Shown: positions 15,083-22,896, numbered from the stretch's first letter. The stretch: 32,598 nucleotides of DNA from an uncultured Collinsella sp. (GCA_959602645.1 CAUGTZ010000027.1:1-32598); one strand, 5' to 3'. The notes: generated by a model not told the origin, from the sequence alone. Translations and numbers: made by a program.

Positions 15083-16108
15083 ATGCTCGCGTTTAACAAC
15101 GACTATTCCCACGGCGCCCATCCGGCGGTGCTGCAGGCGCTCGTCGACACCAATATGGAGCCGCAGCCCGGCTACGGCACCGATGCGCACACCGAGCGTG
15201 CCAAGCACCTTATTCGCGAGGCCTGTCAGGCCCCCGATGCCGACGTGTTTTTTCTGGTGGGCGGCACGCAGGCCAACGCGACGGTGATCGACATGCTGCT
15301 TGCGCCCTACGAGGGCGTCGTTGCTGCCGAGACTGGCCACGTCGCCTGCCACGAGGCGGGCGCCATCGAGTTTGGCGGCCACAAGGTGCTCACCATCCCC
15401 GGCTACGAGGGCAAGATGCACGCCGAGGACCTCGAGAACTATATCCAGGTGTTCTACGAAAACGAGAGCTACGAGCACACGGTGTTCCCGGGCGCCGTGT
15501 ACGTGAGCCTATCGACCGAGTACGGCACGCTGTACTCCAAGGCCGAGCTCGCGGCAATTCATGCGGTGTGCCAGAAGCGCGAGATTCCGCTGTTTGTGGA
15601 TGGCGCCCGACTGGCCTATGCGCTGGCAGCCGACGAGTGCGACATCACCCTGCCCGAGCTGGCACAGCTGTGCGACGTGTTCTACATCGGCGGCACCAAG
15701 TGCGGCGCTCTGTGCGGCGAGGCCGTGGTGTTTTGCGGCATGCACGCTCCGGCGCATCCCATTCCGCGCATTAAGCAGCACGGTGCGTTGCTGGCCAAGG
15801 GCCGCCTGACGGGCGTGCAGTTTGAGGCGCTCTTTACCGATGGCCTGTATTTTGAGATTGGTCGCCAGGCGATCGAAACCGCGCAGGCGCTTCGTCGCGT
15901 GCTGCACGAGCGCGGCTACCAGTTCTTCTTGGAGACGCCCACAAACCAGCAGTTTGTGATTCTGCCCAACGAGGACATGGCGCGTATTCGCGAGCATGCC
16001 GCGATCGAGTATTGGGAAAAGTACGACGAGACCCACACCGTGGTGCGCTTTTGCACCAGCTGGGCCACGACGCAGGAGGACATCGACGCGCTGGCGGCTG
16101 TCCTGTAG
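15083..16108 (+). CDS. Threonine aldolase-like PLP enzyme (beta-eliminating lyase family)
   Basis: 341 aa, fold type I. The pyridoxal phosphate lysine is K206 in YIGGTKCGALCGEA; DGARLAYAL carries the Asp that contacts the cofactor nitrogen; FLVGGTQANATV is the phosphate-binding turn. Low-specificity L-threonine aldolases split threonine or allo-threonine into glycine and acetaldehyde. GAGAGGA (15071-15077) sets the start. A strong terminator follows. Related enzymes act on other beta-hydroxy amino acids, so the substrate is probable, not certain. Confidence 0.87.
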   Translation: MLAFNNDYSHGAHPAVLQALVDTNMEPQPGYGTDAHTERAKHLIREACQAPDADVFFLVGGTQANATVIDMLLAPYEGVVAAETGHVACHEAGAIEFGGHKVLTIPGYEGKMHAEDLENYIQVFYENESYEHTVFPGAVYVSLSTEYGTLYSKAELAAIHAVCQKREIPLFVDGARLAYALAADECDITLPELAQLCDVFYIGGTKCGALCGEAVVFCGMHAPAHPIPRIKQHGALLAKGRLTGVQFEALFTDGLYFEIGRQAIETAQALRRVLHERGYQFFLETPTNQQFVILPNEDMARIREHAAIEYWEKYDETHTVVRFCTSWATTQEDIDALAAVL

Positions 16109-16126
16109 CTTGATGTAATGACGAGG

Positions 16127-16170
16127 GGCCGCCCTACGCCTGGGTTTGGCGCAGGGCGGCCTTTGCTTTT
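16127..16170 (+). terminator. Rho-independent terminator of the threonine aldolase gene
   Basis: 14-bp arms GGCCGCCCTACGCC (16127-16140) and GGCGCAGGGCGGCC (16148-16161) with one A-C mismatch, followed by TTTGCTTTT. It ends 16 bp before the ATG of the next gene, so that gene's promoter must lie in or before the hairpin. Confidence 0.88.
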
Positions 16171-16186
16171 GTGGGGGAGGGGCTGT

Positions 16187-16777
16187 ATGCCCGAGATGTC
16201 CGAGCCGACAATTCGCCTGGCGACGCCCGATGATGCGCCGGCGCTGCTTGCCATCTATGAGCCGTATGTACGCGAGACGGCGATAACCTGCGAATACGAG
16301 GTGCCGAGCGTTGAGGAGTTCGCCGGGCGCATCGAGCGTACGCTCAAGCGCTACCCGTATTTGGTGATGGAGTTGGACGGGCGTCCAGTGGGTTATGCCT
16401 ATGTGAGCGCGCTTAACAGCCGCGAGGCCTATGACTGGTCGGTCGAGACGTCGATCTATCTGGCGCGCGACGTGCGCCACGGCGGGCTGGGCCGCAGGCT
16501 ACACGACGCGCTCAAGCAATGCTTGGCCGCGATGGGCATCACCAGCATGTGCGCGCTCATCGCCGTGCCGCACGATAAGGACGACGAGTATCTGACGCAC
16601 AACAGCCAGGATTTCCATGCCCACATGGGATACCGCCTGGTGGGCGCCTTCGACCGCTGCGCGCAAAAGTTCGGCCGCTGGTACGACATGTGTTGGATGG
16701 AGCTGGTCCTGGCCGAGCGCACGCCCAACCAACCCAAACCAACCTGGTTCCCCGATCTCCCCAAACCTACCATTTAG
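16187..16777 (+). CDS. GNAT-family N-acetyltransferase (phosphinothricin acetyltransferase-like)
   Basis: 196 aa. The N-terminal strand IRLATPDDAPALLAIYEPYV starts the GNAT fold, and acetyl-CoA binding is by VRHGGLGRRLHDAL (motif A; the canonical pattern is RxxGxG/A). The segments AYDWSVETSIYLARD and NSQDFHAHMGYRLVGAFDRCAQKFGRWYDMCWMEL match the Pat/MnaT subgroup, which acetylates phosphinothricin or methionine sulfoximine-type amines. GGGGGAGGGG just upstream sets the start; the next Met at 16196 is possible. The last codons and stop lie inside a palindromic repeat (16766-16798), so the C-terminal tail may come from that element. Confidence 0.87.
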   Translation: MPEMSEPTIRLATPDDAPALLAIYEPYVRETAITCEYEVPSVEEFAGRIERTLKRYPYLVMELDGRPVGYAYVSALNSREAYDWSVETSIYLARDVRHGGLGRRLHDALKQCLAAMGITSMCALIAVPHDKDDEYLTHNSQDFHAHMGYRLVGAFDRCAQKFGRWYDMCWMELVLAERTPNQPKPTWFPDLPKPTI

Positions 16778-16798
16778 GGACAGGTTTATTTTGGCAGG
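16766..16798. repeat. 33-bp palindromic repeat with GGGACAGG core (copy 2)
   Basis: CCTACC...GGCAGG arms flank GGGACAGGTTTATTTT. The same 33-nt element lies inverted at 24108-24140, with 28 of 33 positions matching. Its left part encodes the end of the GNAT gene and its right edge touches the stop codon of the convergent GntR gene. It fills the whole gap between the two convergent genes and may serve both as a terminator. Confidence 0.8.
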
Positions 16799-17521
16799 TT
16801 AGCCGATGGGCTCGGTGTATTTGGCGCGGTCGGTACGTTGGATGCGCTTGGAGACATGGAGCGGGCGACCGTCGGTGTCGTAGACGTAGTCGGTGATCAG
16901 GATCAGCGCCTGCCCGCGCTCAACGTTGAGCAAAAACGCCTCGTTTTGCGAGGCATAGCACACCTCAAAGGTCTTATGCCCCTGCGCCGGCGCACGATGG
17001 AACTCCTGGCGCAGCGTGGCGTAGAGCGAACCGTTGATATCGCGATCGATGAGCGACCCAAAGCTTGGCGGCAAATAGGTGGTCTCCAGGCACAGTGGCG
17101 CATCGTCCAGGTAACGCAGGCGGACAAGTTTGACAAGCTTGCTGCCCACGCTAGCGTCAAAGAACTTGGCCACGCTGCCCATTGCTTTGGCAAAGCCCGA
17201 GTCCACCGTGCGCGTGGTGGGCTTCATACCCTGGCCTTCGACCTGCTTGGTATAGCTCGAAAACACCAGGTTGTTCTCGTGGAGCGCCGGCGTGTCAGCC
17301 ACAAAGGCGCCGCGTCCGCGCTCGGTGCGAACCAGACCCTCGTCAACAAGCACCTTAAGCGCGTGACGCACAGTGCTGCGCGACAGGCCCGATTCGTCCA
17401 TGAGCTCCATCTCGGACGGCAGCTTGTCTCCGCGTGCGTAGGTGCCGGCGGCGATGCGGTCACGCAGCGTACCCGCCAGACGCTCGTATTGGGCCAAGTT
17501 CTTTTTTGACGAAGTGCTCAT
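16799..17521 (-). CDS. GntR-family regulator with UTRA domain (regulator 1 of the deglycase island)
   Basis: 240 aa. The winged HTH covers about 12-78, with LPSEMELMDESGLSRSTVRHALKVLVDEGLV and the wing RTERGRGAFVA. The UTRA ligand domain covers about 95-235. HutC-type members bind sugar phosphates or related metabolites and leave DNA when induced. It is divergent from the first deglycase gene with a 205-bp gap containing two copies of an operator-like repeat, so it probably controls both itself and that gene. Regulators 2 and 3 resemble each other more than this one. The predicted -10 box is so near the start that the mRNA leader would be very short. The minus-strand stop TAA abuts the palindromic repeat. 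Confidence 0.9.
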   Translation of the reverse strand: MSTSSKKNLAQYERLAGTLRDRIAAGTYARGDKLPSEMELMDESGLSRSTVRHALKVLVDEGLVRTERGRGAFVADTPALHENNLVFSSYTKQVEGQGMKPTTRTVDSGFAKAMGSVAKFFDASVGSKLVKLVRLRYLDDAPLCLETTYLPPSFGSLIDRDINGSLYATLRQEFHRAPAQGHKTFEVCYASQNEAFLLNVERGQALILITDYVYDTDGRPLHVSKRIQRTDRAKYTEPIG

Positions 17522-17531
17522 GCGAACAACC

Positions 17532-17561
17532 TGTATCTAACTTGTATGCTTGGCTAATCAA
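17532..17561 (-). promoter_or_regulatory. Promoter and operator of GntR regulator 1
   Basis: On the minus strand -35 TTGATT (17556-17561) and -10 TAGATA (17534-17539) are 16 bp apart. The -10 box is overlapped by TGTATCTAACTTGTATGC (17532-17549, + strand), which recurs at 17671. This is the expected layout for autorepression. The distance from the -10 box to the ATG leaves only about 6-8 nt of leader and no clear ribosome-binding site. Confidence 0.6.
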
Positions 17562-17641
17562 GCATGTATCCAATACAACAATAAAATCGCTGGTAACGAG
17601 TTATCGAAAACCGCATCAGCAAAATTTCTAAGACAAATATA

Positions 17642-17688
17642 GCATACAACTAGTCGACATCGTTAAAACATGTATGTAACTTGTATGC
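17642..17688. promoter_or_regulatory. Operator of the first deglycase gene
   Basis: TGTATGTAACTTGTATGC (17671-17688) matches the copy at 17532 in 17 of 18 positions. An inverted half-site GCATACAA lies at 17642-17649. The full site ends 38 bp before the ATG at 17727. A promoter for this gene must lie in this stretch, but no single -35/-10 pair stands out. Confidence 0.6.
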
Positions 17689-17726
17689 CATCGACAGCAT
17701 CAAACGAGAAGAAAGGCTGATGCACG

Positions 17727-18719
17727 ATGACTACTCAGGAACAGGTTAAGGACGTCGTCTCCCAGGTTTTGGCTGACAAGGCAGACAAGGGCGGCATCAA
17801 GCGCGTCGTGTGGATCGGCGCCGGCGGATCCAACGGCGGCAACTATCCTGCCCAGTACTTTATGGAGCACGAGGCCACGCAGGTCGTGAGCTCCAGCTAC
17901 ACCAGCAACGAGTTCGTGCACGCCACGCCTGCCTACGTCAACGAGAACACCCTGGCCGTCGTCGTGTCCATGCGCGGCACCAAGGAGACCATCGTCGCCG
18001 CCCAGGTCGCCAAGGACCACGGCGCCAGCACCATCGCCATCTATGTTGACGAGTCCGGCCTCACCGAGGTCTGCGACTACAAGATCCAGTACGACAGCCT
18101 GGCCGTCGACGAGTCCTGCATGGGCCGCACCAACTCTGCCGTCGTGACCATGATCGCCATGGAGCTTACGCAGCAGACCGAGGGCTATGCCGAGTACGAG
18201 ACCGCTATGGCCGCCTTCGACTTGGTCGACCCCATCTATCGCAAGGCCGTCGAGTACACCCGTCCGCTCGCAGCCAAGTGGGCCGAGCAGAACGCCGACA
18301 AGCCCTGCATCAACGTGATGGCTCAGGGTCCGCTCTTTGGTGCCGCCTACGTCTTTAGCATCTGCAACGTGCAGGAGATGCTGCAGATCGACTCCTGCAC
18401 CATCAACACCTGCGACTTCTTCCACGGTCCCTTCGAGATCCTGGACAAGCGTACCTCGCTGCTCCAGCTCATCAGCGTCGGCCGCAGCCGCTGCAACGAC
18501 GAGCGCGGCATTCGCTTTGTCAACCAGTACGGTGGTGAGCGCGTCTACCAGCTCGACGCCAAGGAGCTCGGCCTCAACGACATCAAGGACAGCGTGAGCG
18601 AGTACTTCAACCACCTGATCTTTGCCCCGATCCTCAACAACGTCTACATGCGTGCGCTCTCCGCCGTCACCCACAAGGACTACATGACGCGCCGCTACAT
18701 GTGGAAGCTGGACTACTAG
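17727..18719 (+). CDS. SIS-domain sugar-phosphate deglycase, FrlB/FraB/GfrF family (deglycase 1)
   Basis: 330 aa with two SIS domains. WIGAGGSNGGNYPAQYF (about 29-45) opens the first. Where family members have SHSGNTxE this one has VVSMRGTKETI, a clear departure in the sugar-phosphate loop. The second SIS domain contains QEM...CDFFHGPFEI; E217 and H233, 16 residues apart, match the spacing of the catalytic Glu and His of FraB. The end RRYMWKLDY is typical of B. subtilis FrlB. Such enzymes split a 6-phosphorylated Amadori product into glucose 6-phosphate and an amine. Codon use is heavily biased, as for an abundant protein. It faces its likely repressor. No transporter is in its own transcript, so it probably depends on the PTS downstream. 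Confidence 0.85.
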   Translation: MTTQEQVKDVVSQVLADKADKGGIKRVVWIGAGGSNGGNYPAQYFMEHEATQVVSSSYTSNEFVHATPAYVNENTLAVVVSMRGTKETIVAAQVAKDHGASTIAIYVDESGLTEVCDYKIQYDSLAVDESCMGRTNSAVVTMIAMELTQQTEGYAEYETAMAAFDLVDPIYRKAVEYTRPLAAKWAEQNADKPCINVMAQGPLFGAAYVFSICNVQEMLQIDSCTINTCDFFHGPFEILDKRTSLLQLISVGRSRCNDERGIRFVNQYGGERVYQLDAKELGLNDIKDSVSEYFNHLIFAPILNNVYMRALSAVTHKDYMTRRYMWKLDY

Positions 18720-18756
18720 GGGATAGAGCGGCCTAACAGCTCGATGTCCTCATAAG

Positions 18757-18819
18757 TTGTGGTGGAATAGTTCCTGTTTGGGGGCTTGAAGCATCTATTT
18801 AGGAACTATTTCACCGCAA
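18757..18819. repeat. Long-arm palindromic element E1
   Basis: 19-bp arms (18757-18775 and 18801-18819; TTGTGGTGGAATAGTTCCT against its near complement, 2 mismatches) and a 25-nt loop that includes GAAGCATC. It starts 37 nt after the deglycase 1 stop. No T-tract follows. It shares GTGRRTA...TTYC with elements at 24881, 27045 and 31177, and GAAGCATC with the last. Confidence 0.7.
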
Positions 18820-18824
18820 CCGCC

Positions 18825-18861
18825 AAGTAATCCGCTGGGGACGGAGGAAAACGGATCACTT
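18825..18861. repeat. Palindrome with GGGGACGG core
   Basis: AAGTAATCCG (18825-18834) and CGGATCACTT (18852-18861) pair with one mismatch around CTGGGGACGGAGGAAAA. The layout, two complementary arms around a G-rich GGGAC core, matches the GGGACAG elements of this window. It lies 5 nt after element E1. Confidence 0.65.
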
Positions 18862-18882
18862 TTCCGCTCGCCGATTTGTGCC

Positions 18883-18913
18883 TTGAAAAATGTATATAAC
18901 GACTATAACGTAG
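18883..18913 (+). promoter_or_regulatory. Candidate promoter and operator of the DMT transporter gene
   Basis: TTGAAA (18883-18888) could be a -35 box with TATAAC (18904-18909) as -10 (15-bp spacing, short). The stretch 18891-18913 contains GTATATAACG, which is the reverse complement of 26204-26213 before GntR regulator 2, and TATAACG twice at a 9-bp step. A related site precedes the PTS operon. Confidence 0.5.
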
Positions 18914-18949
18914 TATGAAACATATTGGAAATATACTGAGGAGGCTGCG

Positions 18950-20032
18950 TTGAAGAGGAGCAATCTGGGCTATGTGCTGGTGCTGATCGCCGCGCTTATG
19001 TGGGGCAGCATCGGAATCTTTGTAAACGGCATCTCAGCCATGGGCGTTTCGTCCCAGAGCATGGCTGCCTTTCGCTTGTTGGTCGGAGCGCTTATCTTGG
19101 CGCCGGTCCTGATGTTTATGGGCTGCCGTCCGGGTGAGGGGTCTACCGTGGTTCAGGGTCCGCTGACCCTGTTCAAGGCAAGCCCTAAAGAGCTTGTTTC
19201 CTGCGCGCTTGTCGGTATCGTCGGTTTGGCTGCCGCCAACACCTGCTATTACGAGTGCATGCGCGAGGTGGGCATGTCCACGGCATCGGTGCTGCTCTAC
19301 ACGTCGCCGGTGTTTGGCGTCGCGCTCGGCCGCGTCCTTTATCGCGAGGACGTGACCCTCAACAAGCTCGTCGCCATTGTCTTTAACATCATTGGCTGTG
19401 TGCTTGCGGTGACCAATGGCGACCTTTCCGGTTTTCATTTTTCGGTTTGGGGCGTCACGTCGGGCGTGATTGCAGGCCTTTGTGGTGCGTCGCTCGCGGT
19501 GTTTAGCCGGATAGCAACCAAGACGGTCCACCCGCTGGCTGTCACGTTTTGGGGCTTTGTTTTTGGCGGTGCGGTTATGGCAGCTATCGCGGCTCCGTGG
19601 CCGGATGTCGCCGCGGCAATGTCGCCACAGCTGCTGCTGCTGTTCCTTGGCTTTGGACTCATCCCCACAGCCGTGGCTTACATCTTATATATGCAGGGTC
19701 TGTCCATGGGGCTCGAGACGTCGAAAGTTCCCGTCGTAATGTCATTCGAGACAGTCGTCACCGTACTGCTGGGCATTGGTGTCTACGCCGAGCCCGCCGG
19801 CGCGATCAAAGTTCTGGGCATCGTTTTGGTGCTCGCGTCCATCGTGATTATGAACACCGACTTTTCCAAGCTGCGCAACAGTGTGTTTGTCGGTCATGTC
19901 GTTGAGAGCATGACCTTTAAGCCCAACGCGTGGTGGACGGAGAAATCGCAGGACATGGATCTGTTCCGCGAGCGCACGGGCATTGCGCTGGAGCCCACCG
20001 TGCAGGAAAGCCCCTGGTACTTCGTGCGATAG
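18950..20032 (+). CDS. DMT-superfamily transporter with two EamA domains
   Basis: 360 aa. About ten hydrophobic segments in two EamA repeats (about 8-145 and 165-300), including ALMWGSIGIFVNG at the start and LGIVLVLASIVIMN at the end of the second. Members move amino acids, amines or nucleotide precursors, often outward. TTG start after a strong TGAGGAGGC (18937-18945). An extra hydrophilic tail of about 55 residues (from FSKLRNSVFVG to the end) is unusual. It may export the amine released by the deglycases or import substrate; the shared upstream motif with the PTS operon supports a role in the same pathway, but direction is a guess. Confidence 0.85.
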   Translation: MKRSNLGYVLVLIAALMWGSIGIFVNGISAMGVSSQSMAAFRLLVGALILAPVLMFMGCRPGEGSTVVQGPLTLFKASPKELVSCALVGIVGLAAANTCYYECMREVGMSTASVLLYTSPVFGVALGRVLYREDVTLNKLVAIVFNIIGCVLAVTNGDLSGFHFSVWGVTSGVIAGLCGASLAVFSRIATKTVHPLAVTFWGFVFGGAVMAAIAAPWPDVAAAMSPQLLLLFLGFGLIPTAVAYILYMQGLSMGLETSKVPVVMSFETVVTVLLGIGVYAEPAGAIKVLGIVLVLASIVIMNTDFSKLRNSVFVGHVVESMTFKPNAWWTEKSQDMDLFRERTGIALEPTVQESPWYFVR

Positions 20033-20170
20033 GGGGTTGCGCGCGGCGTCCGACCTGGGGTTATCCAGCCAGCGCCGGCCTACCCAAGACCATCGTTTCG
20101 ATTGCGTTAAACCCGCCAACGGTCGTTTTTCACCCGCGAACGGTTTATATACTAATTATCAATATCCGCA

Positions 20171-20199
20171 ACGTATAAGACGTTATAATGACCATAACG
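20171..20199 (+). promoter_or_regulatory. Promoter -10 box and operator of the PTS operon
   Basis: TATAAT (20184-20189) is a perfect -10 box; no good -35 box is visible. It lies inside CGTTATAATGACCATAACG (20181-20199), a palindrome with 6-bp arms. AAGACGTTATA (20177-20187) recurs at 26200-26210 before GntR regulator 2. A repressor bound here would block RNA polymerase. The leader would be about 20 nt, with AAGGAGG (20201-20207) as ribosome-binding site. Confidence 0.6.
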
Positions 20200-20215
20200 A
20201 AAAGGAGGAGGCAAG

Positions 20216-21139
20216 ATGAATCAGATCATTCTCGCATCTCATGGCGGCCTGGCCGCAGGCGCCAAAGACACGCTCGAGATGGTTCTCGGCGACGTGTCGA
20301 ACGTCCACGTCGTGTCGCTTGCTCGTGACGACAAGGAGCCCATCACCAATAAGGTGGACGCCATGATCGCCACGTTTAACGCGGACGACACCGTCTATGT
20401 GCTGACCGATATGCTCGGCAGCTCGGTCAACAACAACATGGTCGAGCTTTCCAAGAACGGCACGAAGTTCACGGTTGTTAGCGGTTTCAACATCCCGCTG
20501 GCGCTCACGCTCGCTATGAGCCCCGTCCCCGTCAAGGGTGCCGAGCTCGCGGCCCTCATCAACGAGGCCCGCACCGGTCTGACCAACCCCAACGCACCGG
20601 TCGAGGCCGCCGCGGCTCCCGCCAAGAAGGCCAAGGCGTCCCGTCACAGCTCCGGTCCCGCCAAGATCGTCCTCGCACGTCTTGACTACCGTCTGCTGCA
20701 CGGCCAGGTCGTCTTTACCTGGACCACCAAGGTTCAGGCCGAGCGCATCATCGTCGTCGACAACGCTGCCGCCAACGATGACATCAAGAAGGGCGCTCTT
20801 AAGCTGGCCAAGCCCCAGGGCGTGCGCCTGAACGTCTTCACCGTCGAGCGTGCCCTCGCCAAGATGGACAAGCTCAACACCCTCGGCGAGCGCGTCATGT
20901 TCGTCTTTGGCAACACGGCCGAGATGCTGCAGTTCTGCCAGGGCTACAAGCTCGACGCCATCAACCTGGGCGCCACCGCCAACCACGACGGTGCCGATCA
21001 GGTCGGCGGCAAGGACAGCTCCGTCTTCCTCGACGCCACCCAGAAGGCCGACGTCAACCAGCTGCTCGACATGGGCATCAAGCTCTACGTCCAGCAGACC
21101 CCTACGTATCAGAGCGTCGACATCGACGCCAAGCTGTAA
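20216..21139 (+). CDS. PTS mannose-family enzyme IIAB
   Basis: 307 aa, a fusion of two domains. The IIA domain (about 1-125) has the phospho-histidine H9 in ILASHGGLA. A linker rich in Ala, Pro and Lys follows (about 128-147). The IIB domain (about 150-307) has the phospho-histidine H162 in ARLDYRLLHGQVV. Phosphate passes from HPr to IIA, to IIB and to the imported sugar. It begins an operon with IIC (36 bp on), IID (13 bp on) and deglycase 2. Codon use is strongly biased. Amadori-product systems such as gfrABCD of Salmonella also use mannose-family PTS, so the substrate is probably a glycated amino acid; mannose itself cannot be excluded on this gene alone. Confidence 0.93.
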   Translation: MNQIILASHGGLAAGAKDTLEMVLGDVSNVHVVSLARDDKEPITNKVDAMIATFNADDTVYVLTDMLGSSVNNNMVELSKNGTKFTVVSGFNIPLALTLAMSPVPVKGAELAALINEARTGLTNPNAPVEAAAAPAKKAKASRHSSGPAKIVLARLDYRLLHGQVVFTWTTKVQAERIIVVDNAAANDDIKKGALKLAKPQGVRLNVFTVERALAKMDKLNTLGERVMFVFGNTAEMLQFCQGYKLDAINLGATANHDGADQVGGKDSSVFLDATQKADVNQLLDMGIKLYVQQTPTYQSVDIDAKL

Positions 21140-21175
21140 TCAACCAGGCTTTTGCCTGACTGAAAGGAGAAGGGT

Positions 21176-21970
21176 ATGAATACGTTCATCAGTGCGGTGC
21201 TCGTCGGCCTCGTCGGCGTGTTCTGCATGTGGGACTCCCGCCTGCTCGGTCGTCTTAACTTCGAGCAGCCTCTCGTTGGCGCTACGCTCGTCGGTCTGCT
21301 GCTGGGCGATGTGCCCACCGGCCTTGCCGTCGGTGCCGCCGTCGAGCTCGTGTCCATGGGCCTGGTGCAGGTCGGCGCCGCCGTTCCGCCCGATATGGTC
21401 CTGGGCGGCATCGTGGCCGCTGCCTTTGCGTGCCTGACCGATGCTTCCGCCGAGACCGCCATGACGATCGCCATCCCGGTCGCCGTCCTGGGTCAGCTCC
21501 TCGGCATCGTGTTCCGTTCCATCATCGCCGCCCTCACCCATGTGGCAGATAGCGCGATCGATAACGGAAAGTTCAAGACCGCCTACCGCATGCACATCTG
21601 CGCCGGCTCCGGTCTGTACGCCGTCATGTACTTCCTGCCGATCTTCCTCGCCGTCTTTGTTGGCACCGACCTGGTTCAGGCCATCGTCAACATGGTTCCC
21701 GAGTGGCTGTCCACTGGTCTTAACGTTTCGACCAAGATCATGACCGCCTACGGCTTGGCCCTGCTGCTCACCATGATGATCAAGAAGGGTATGACTCCGT
21801 TCCTGTTCATCGGTTTCCTGCTCGCCGCTTACCTCAACCTGTCCGTTATCGCGGTCGCTCTGATCGGTGTGTGCCTGGCTGTCGTCTTCATGGGCTTCAA
21901 GTTCAACGGTTCCCATGCAGCCGCCGGTGTCGATTCCGACTACGATCCGCTCGAAGACGACGAAGACTAA
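21176..21970 (+). CDS. PTS mannose-family enzyme IIC
   Basis: 264 aa, typical of the family, with about six to seven hydrophobic segments. Conserved stretches include RLNFEQPLVGATLVGLLLGD and ELVSMGLVQVGAAVPPD. IIC forms the sugar channel with IID in the membrane. Ribosome-binding site GAAAGGAGAAGG at 21162-21173. The C-terminus is acidic (EDDED). It is followed by IID after 13 bp, so the two are translated together. Confidence 0.93.
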   Translation: MNTFISAVLVGLVGVFCMWDSRLLGRLNFEQPLVGATLVGLLLGDVPTGLAVGAAVELVSMGLVQVGAAVPPDMVLGGIVAAAFACLTDASAETAMTIAIPVAVLGQLLGIVFRSIIAALTHVADSAIDNGKFKTAYRMHICAGSGLYAVMYFLPIFLAVFVGTDLVQAIVNMVPEWLSTGLNVSTKIMTAYGLALLLTMMIKKGMTPFLFIGFLLAAYLNLSVIAVALIGVCLAVVFMGFKFNGSHAAAGVDSDYDPLEDDED

Positions 21971-21983
21971 GGAGGAACACACT

Positions 21984-22817
21984 ATGGCAACCGCAACCAA
22001 GGACGTGTCCCTGAACAAGAAGGTCAGCCAGTTCTTCTGGCGCTCCTGGGCCATCCAGGCCTCTTGGAACTACGAGCGTCAGATGAACATGGGCTTCCTC
22101 TACGGCATGGTTCCCACGCTCGATCGCCTCTATCCGGACGAGTCCGACCCCAAGCAGCTCGCTGCTAAGAAAGAGGCTTACCACCGTCACATGGCGTTCT
22201 ACAACTGCACCCCGCAGACGAGCGCTTTCATCCTAGGCCTCGCCGCCTCCATGGAGGAAGAGTACGCCAAGGATCCCGAGAACTTCGACCCCGATTCGAT
22301 CAACGCGGTCAAGACCTCCCTTATGGGTCCGCTTTCCGGCATCGGTGACTCCTTCTTCCAGGGCACCATCCGCGTTATCGCCTTTGGCCTGGGTGTTCAG
22401 CTGGCTCAGCAGGGCTCCATCATGGGCCCGATCCTGGCCATGCTCATCTCCATCGTGCCCTCCGTGCTGATCACTTGGTTCGCAGCCAAGATCGGCTACC
22501 AGGGTGGCCACGAGTACCTGAGCAAGCTCCAGGGCGGCGACCTCATGGAGAAGCTCATGTATGTCTGCGGTATCGTGGGTCTTATGTCCGTGGGCGGCAT
22601 GATCGCCACGCTGATCGGCGCCACCACCCCGCTGCAGTTCGCTGACGGCACCGTCGTGATCCAGGACATCCTGGACGGCATGATGCCCCAGATGATCTCC
22701 CTCGGCCTCACCGGCCTTATGTACTGGCTCATCAAGAAGAACGTCAACACCGGTTGGCTTCTCGTGATCGCCATCGTGGGCGGCATCGCCCTCTCCGCGG
22801 CCGGCATCCTGGCCTAG
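21984..22817 (+). CDS. PTS mannose-family enzyme IID
   Basis: 277 aa. The family block FFWRSWAIQASWNYERQMNMGFLYGMVPTL at about 18-47 and PLSGIGDSFFQGTIRVIAFGLG at about 115-136 are clear, with several membrane segments near the C-terminus. IID pairs with IIC. The ribosome-binding site AAGGAGG (21969-21975) overlaps the end of IIC. This gene completes the enzyme II; no separate IIA or IIB gene is needed because they are fused upstream. Confidence 0.93.
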   Translation: MATATKDVSLNKKVSQFFWRSWAIQASWNYERQMNMGFLYGMVPTLDRLYPDESDPKQLAAKKEAYHRHMAFYNCTPQTSAFILGLAASMEEEYAKDPENFDPDSINAVKTSLMGPLSGIGDSFFQGTIRVIAFGLGVQLAQQGSIMGPILAMLISIVPSVLITWFAAKIGYQGGHEYLSKLQGGDLMEKLMYVCGIVGLMSVGGMIATLIGATTPLQFADGTVVIQDILDGMMPQMISLGLTGLMYWLIKKNVNTGWLLVIAIVGGIALSAAGILA

Positions 22818-22851
22818 TCGCGACCCAGCGTCTAACCGCTTTCCCCCGGGG

Positions 22852-22882
22852 GCCTGTCTGGCATCCCATACCCCAGGCAGGC
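22852..22882 (+). terminator. Hairpin after the PTS genes, weak terminator
   Basis: GCCTGTCTGG (22852-22861) and CCAGGCAGGC (22873-22882) pair with one G-U. No T-run follows, so it may only stabilise mRNA ends or partly reduce read-through into deglycase 2. Confidence 0.45.
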
Positions 22883-22896
22883 TTCCATCCCTATAC

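Noticed and set aside
20216..22817. Assignment of the PTS to mannose or glucose uptake
   Set aside because: The family name allows it, but the operon continues into a deglycase, and Amadori systems use the same PTS family, so a plain mannose call would be misleading.
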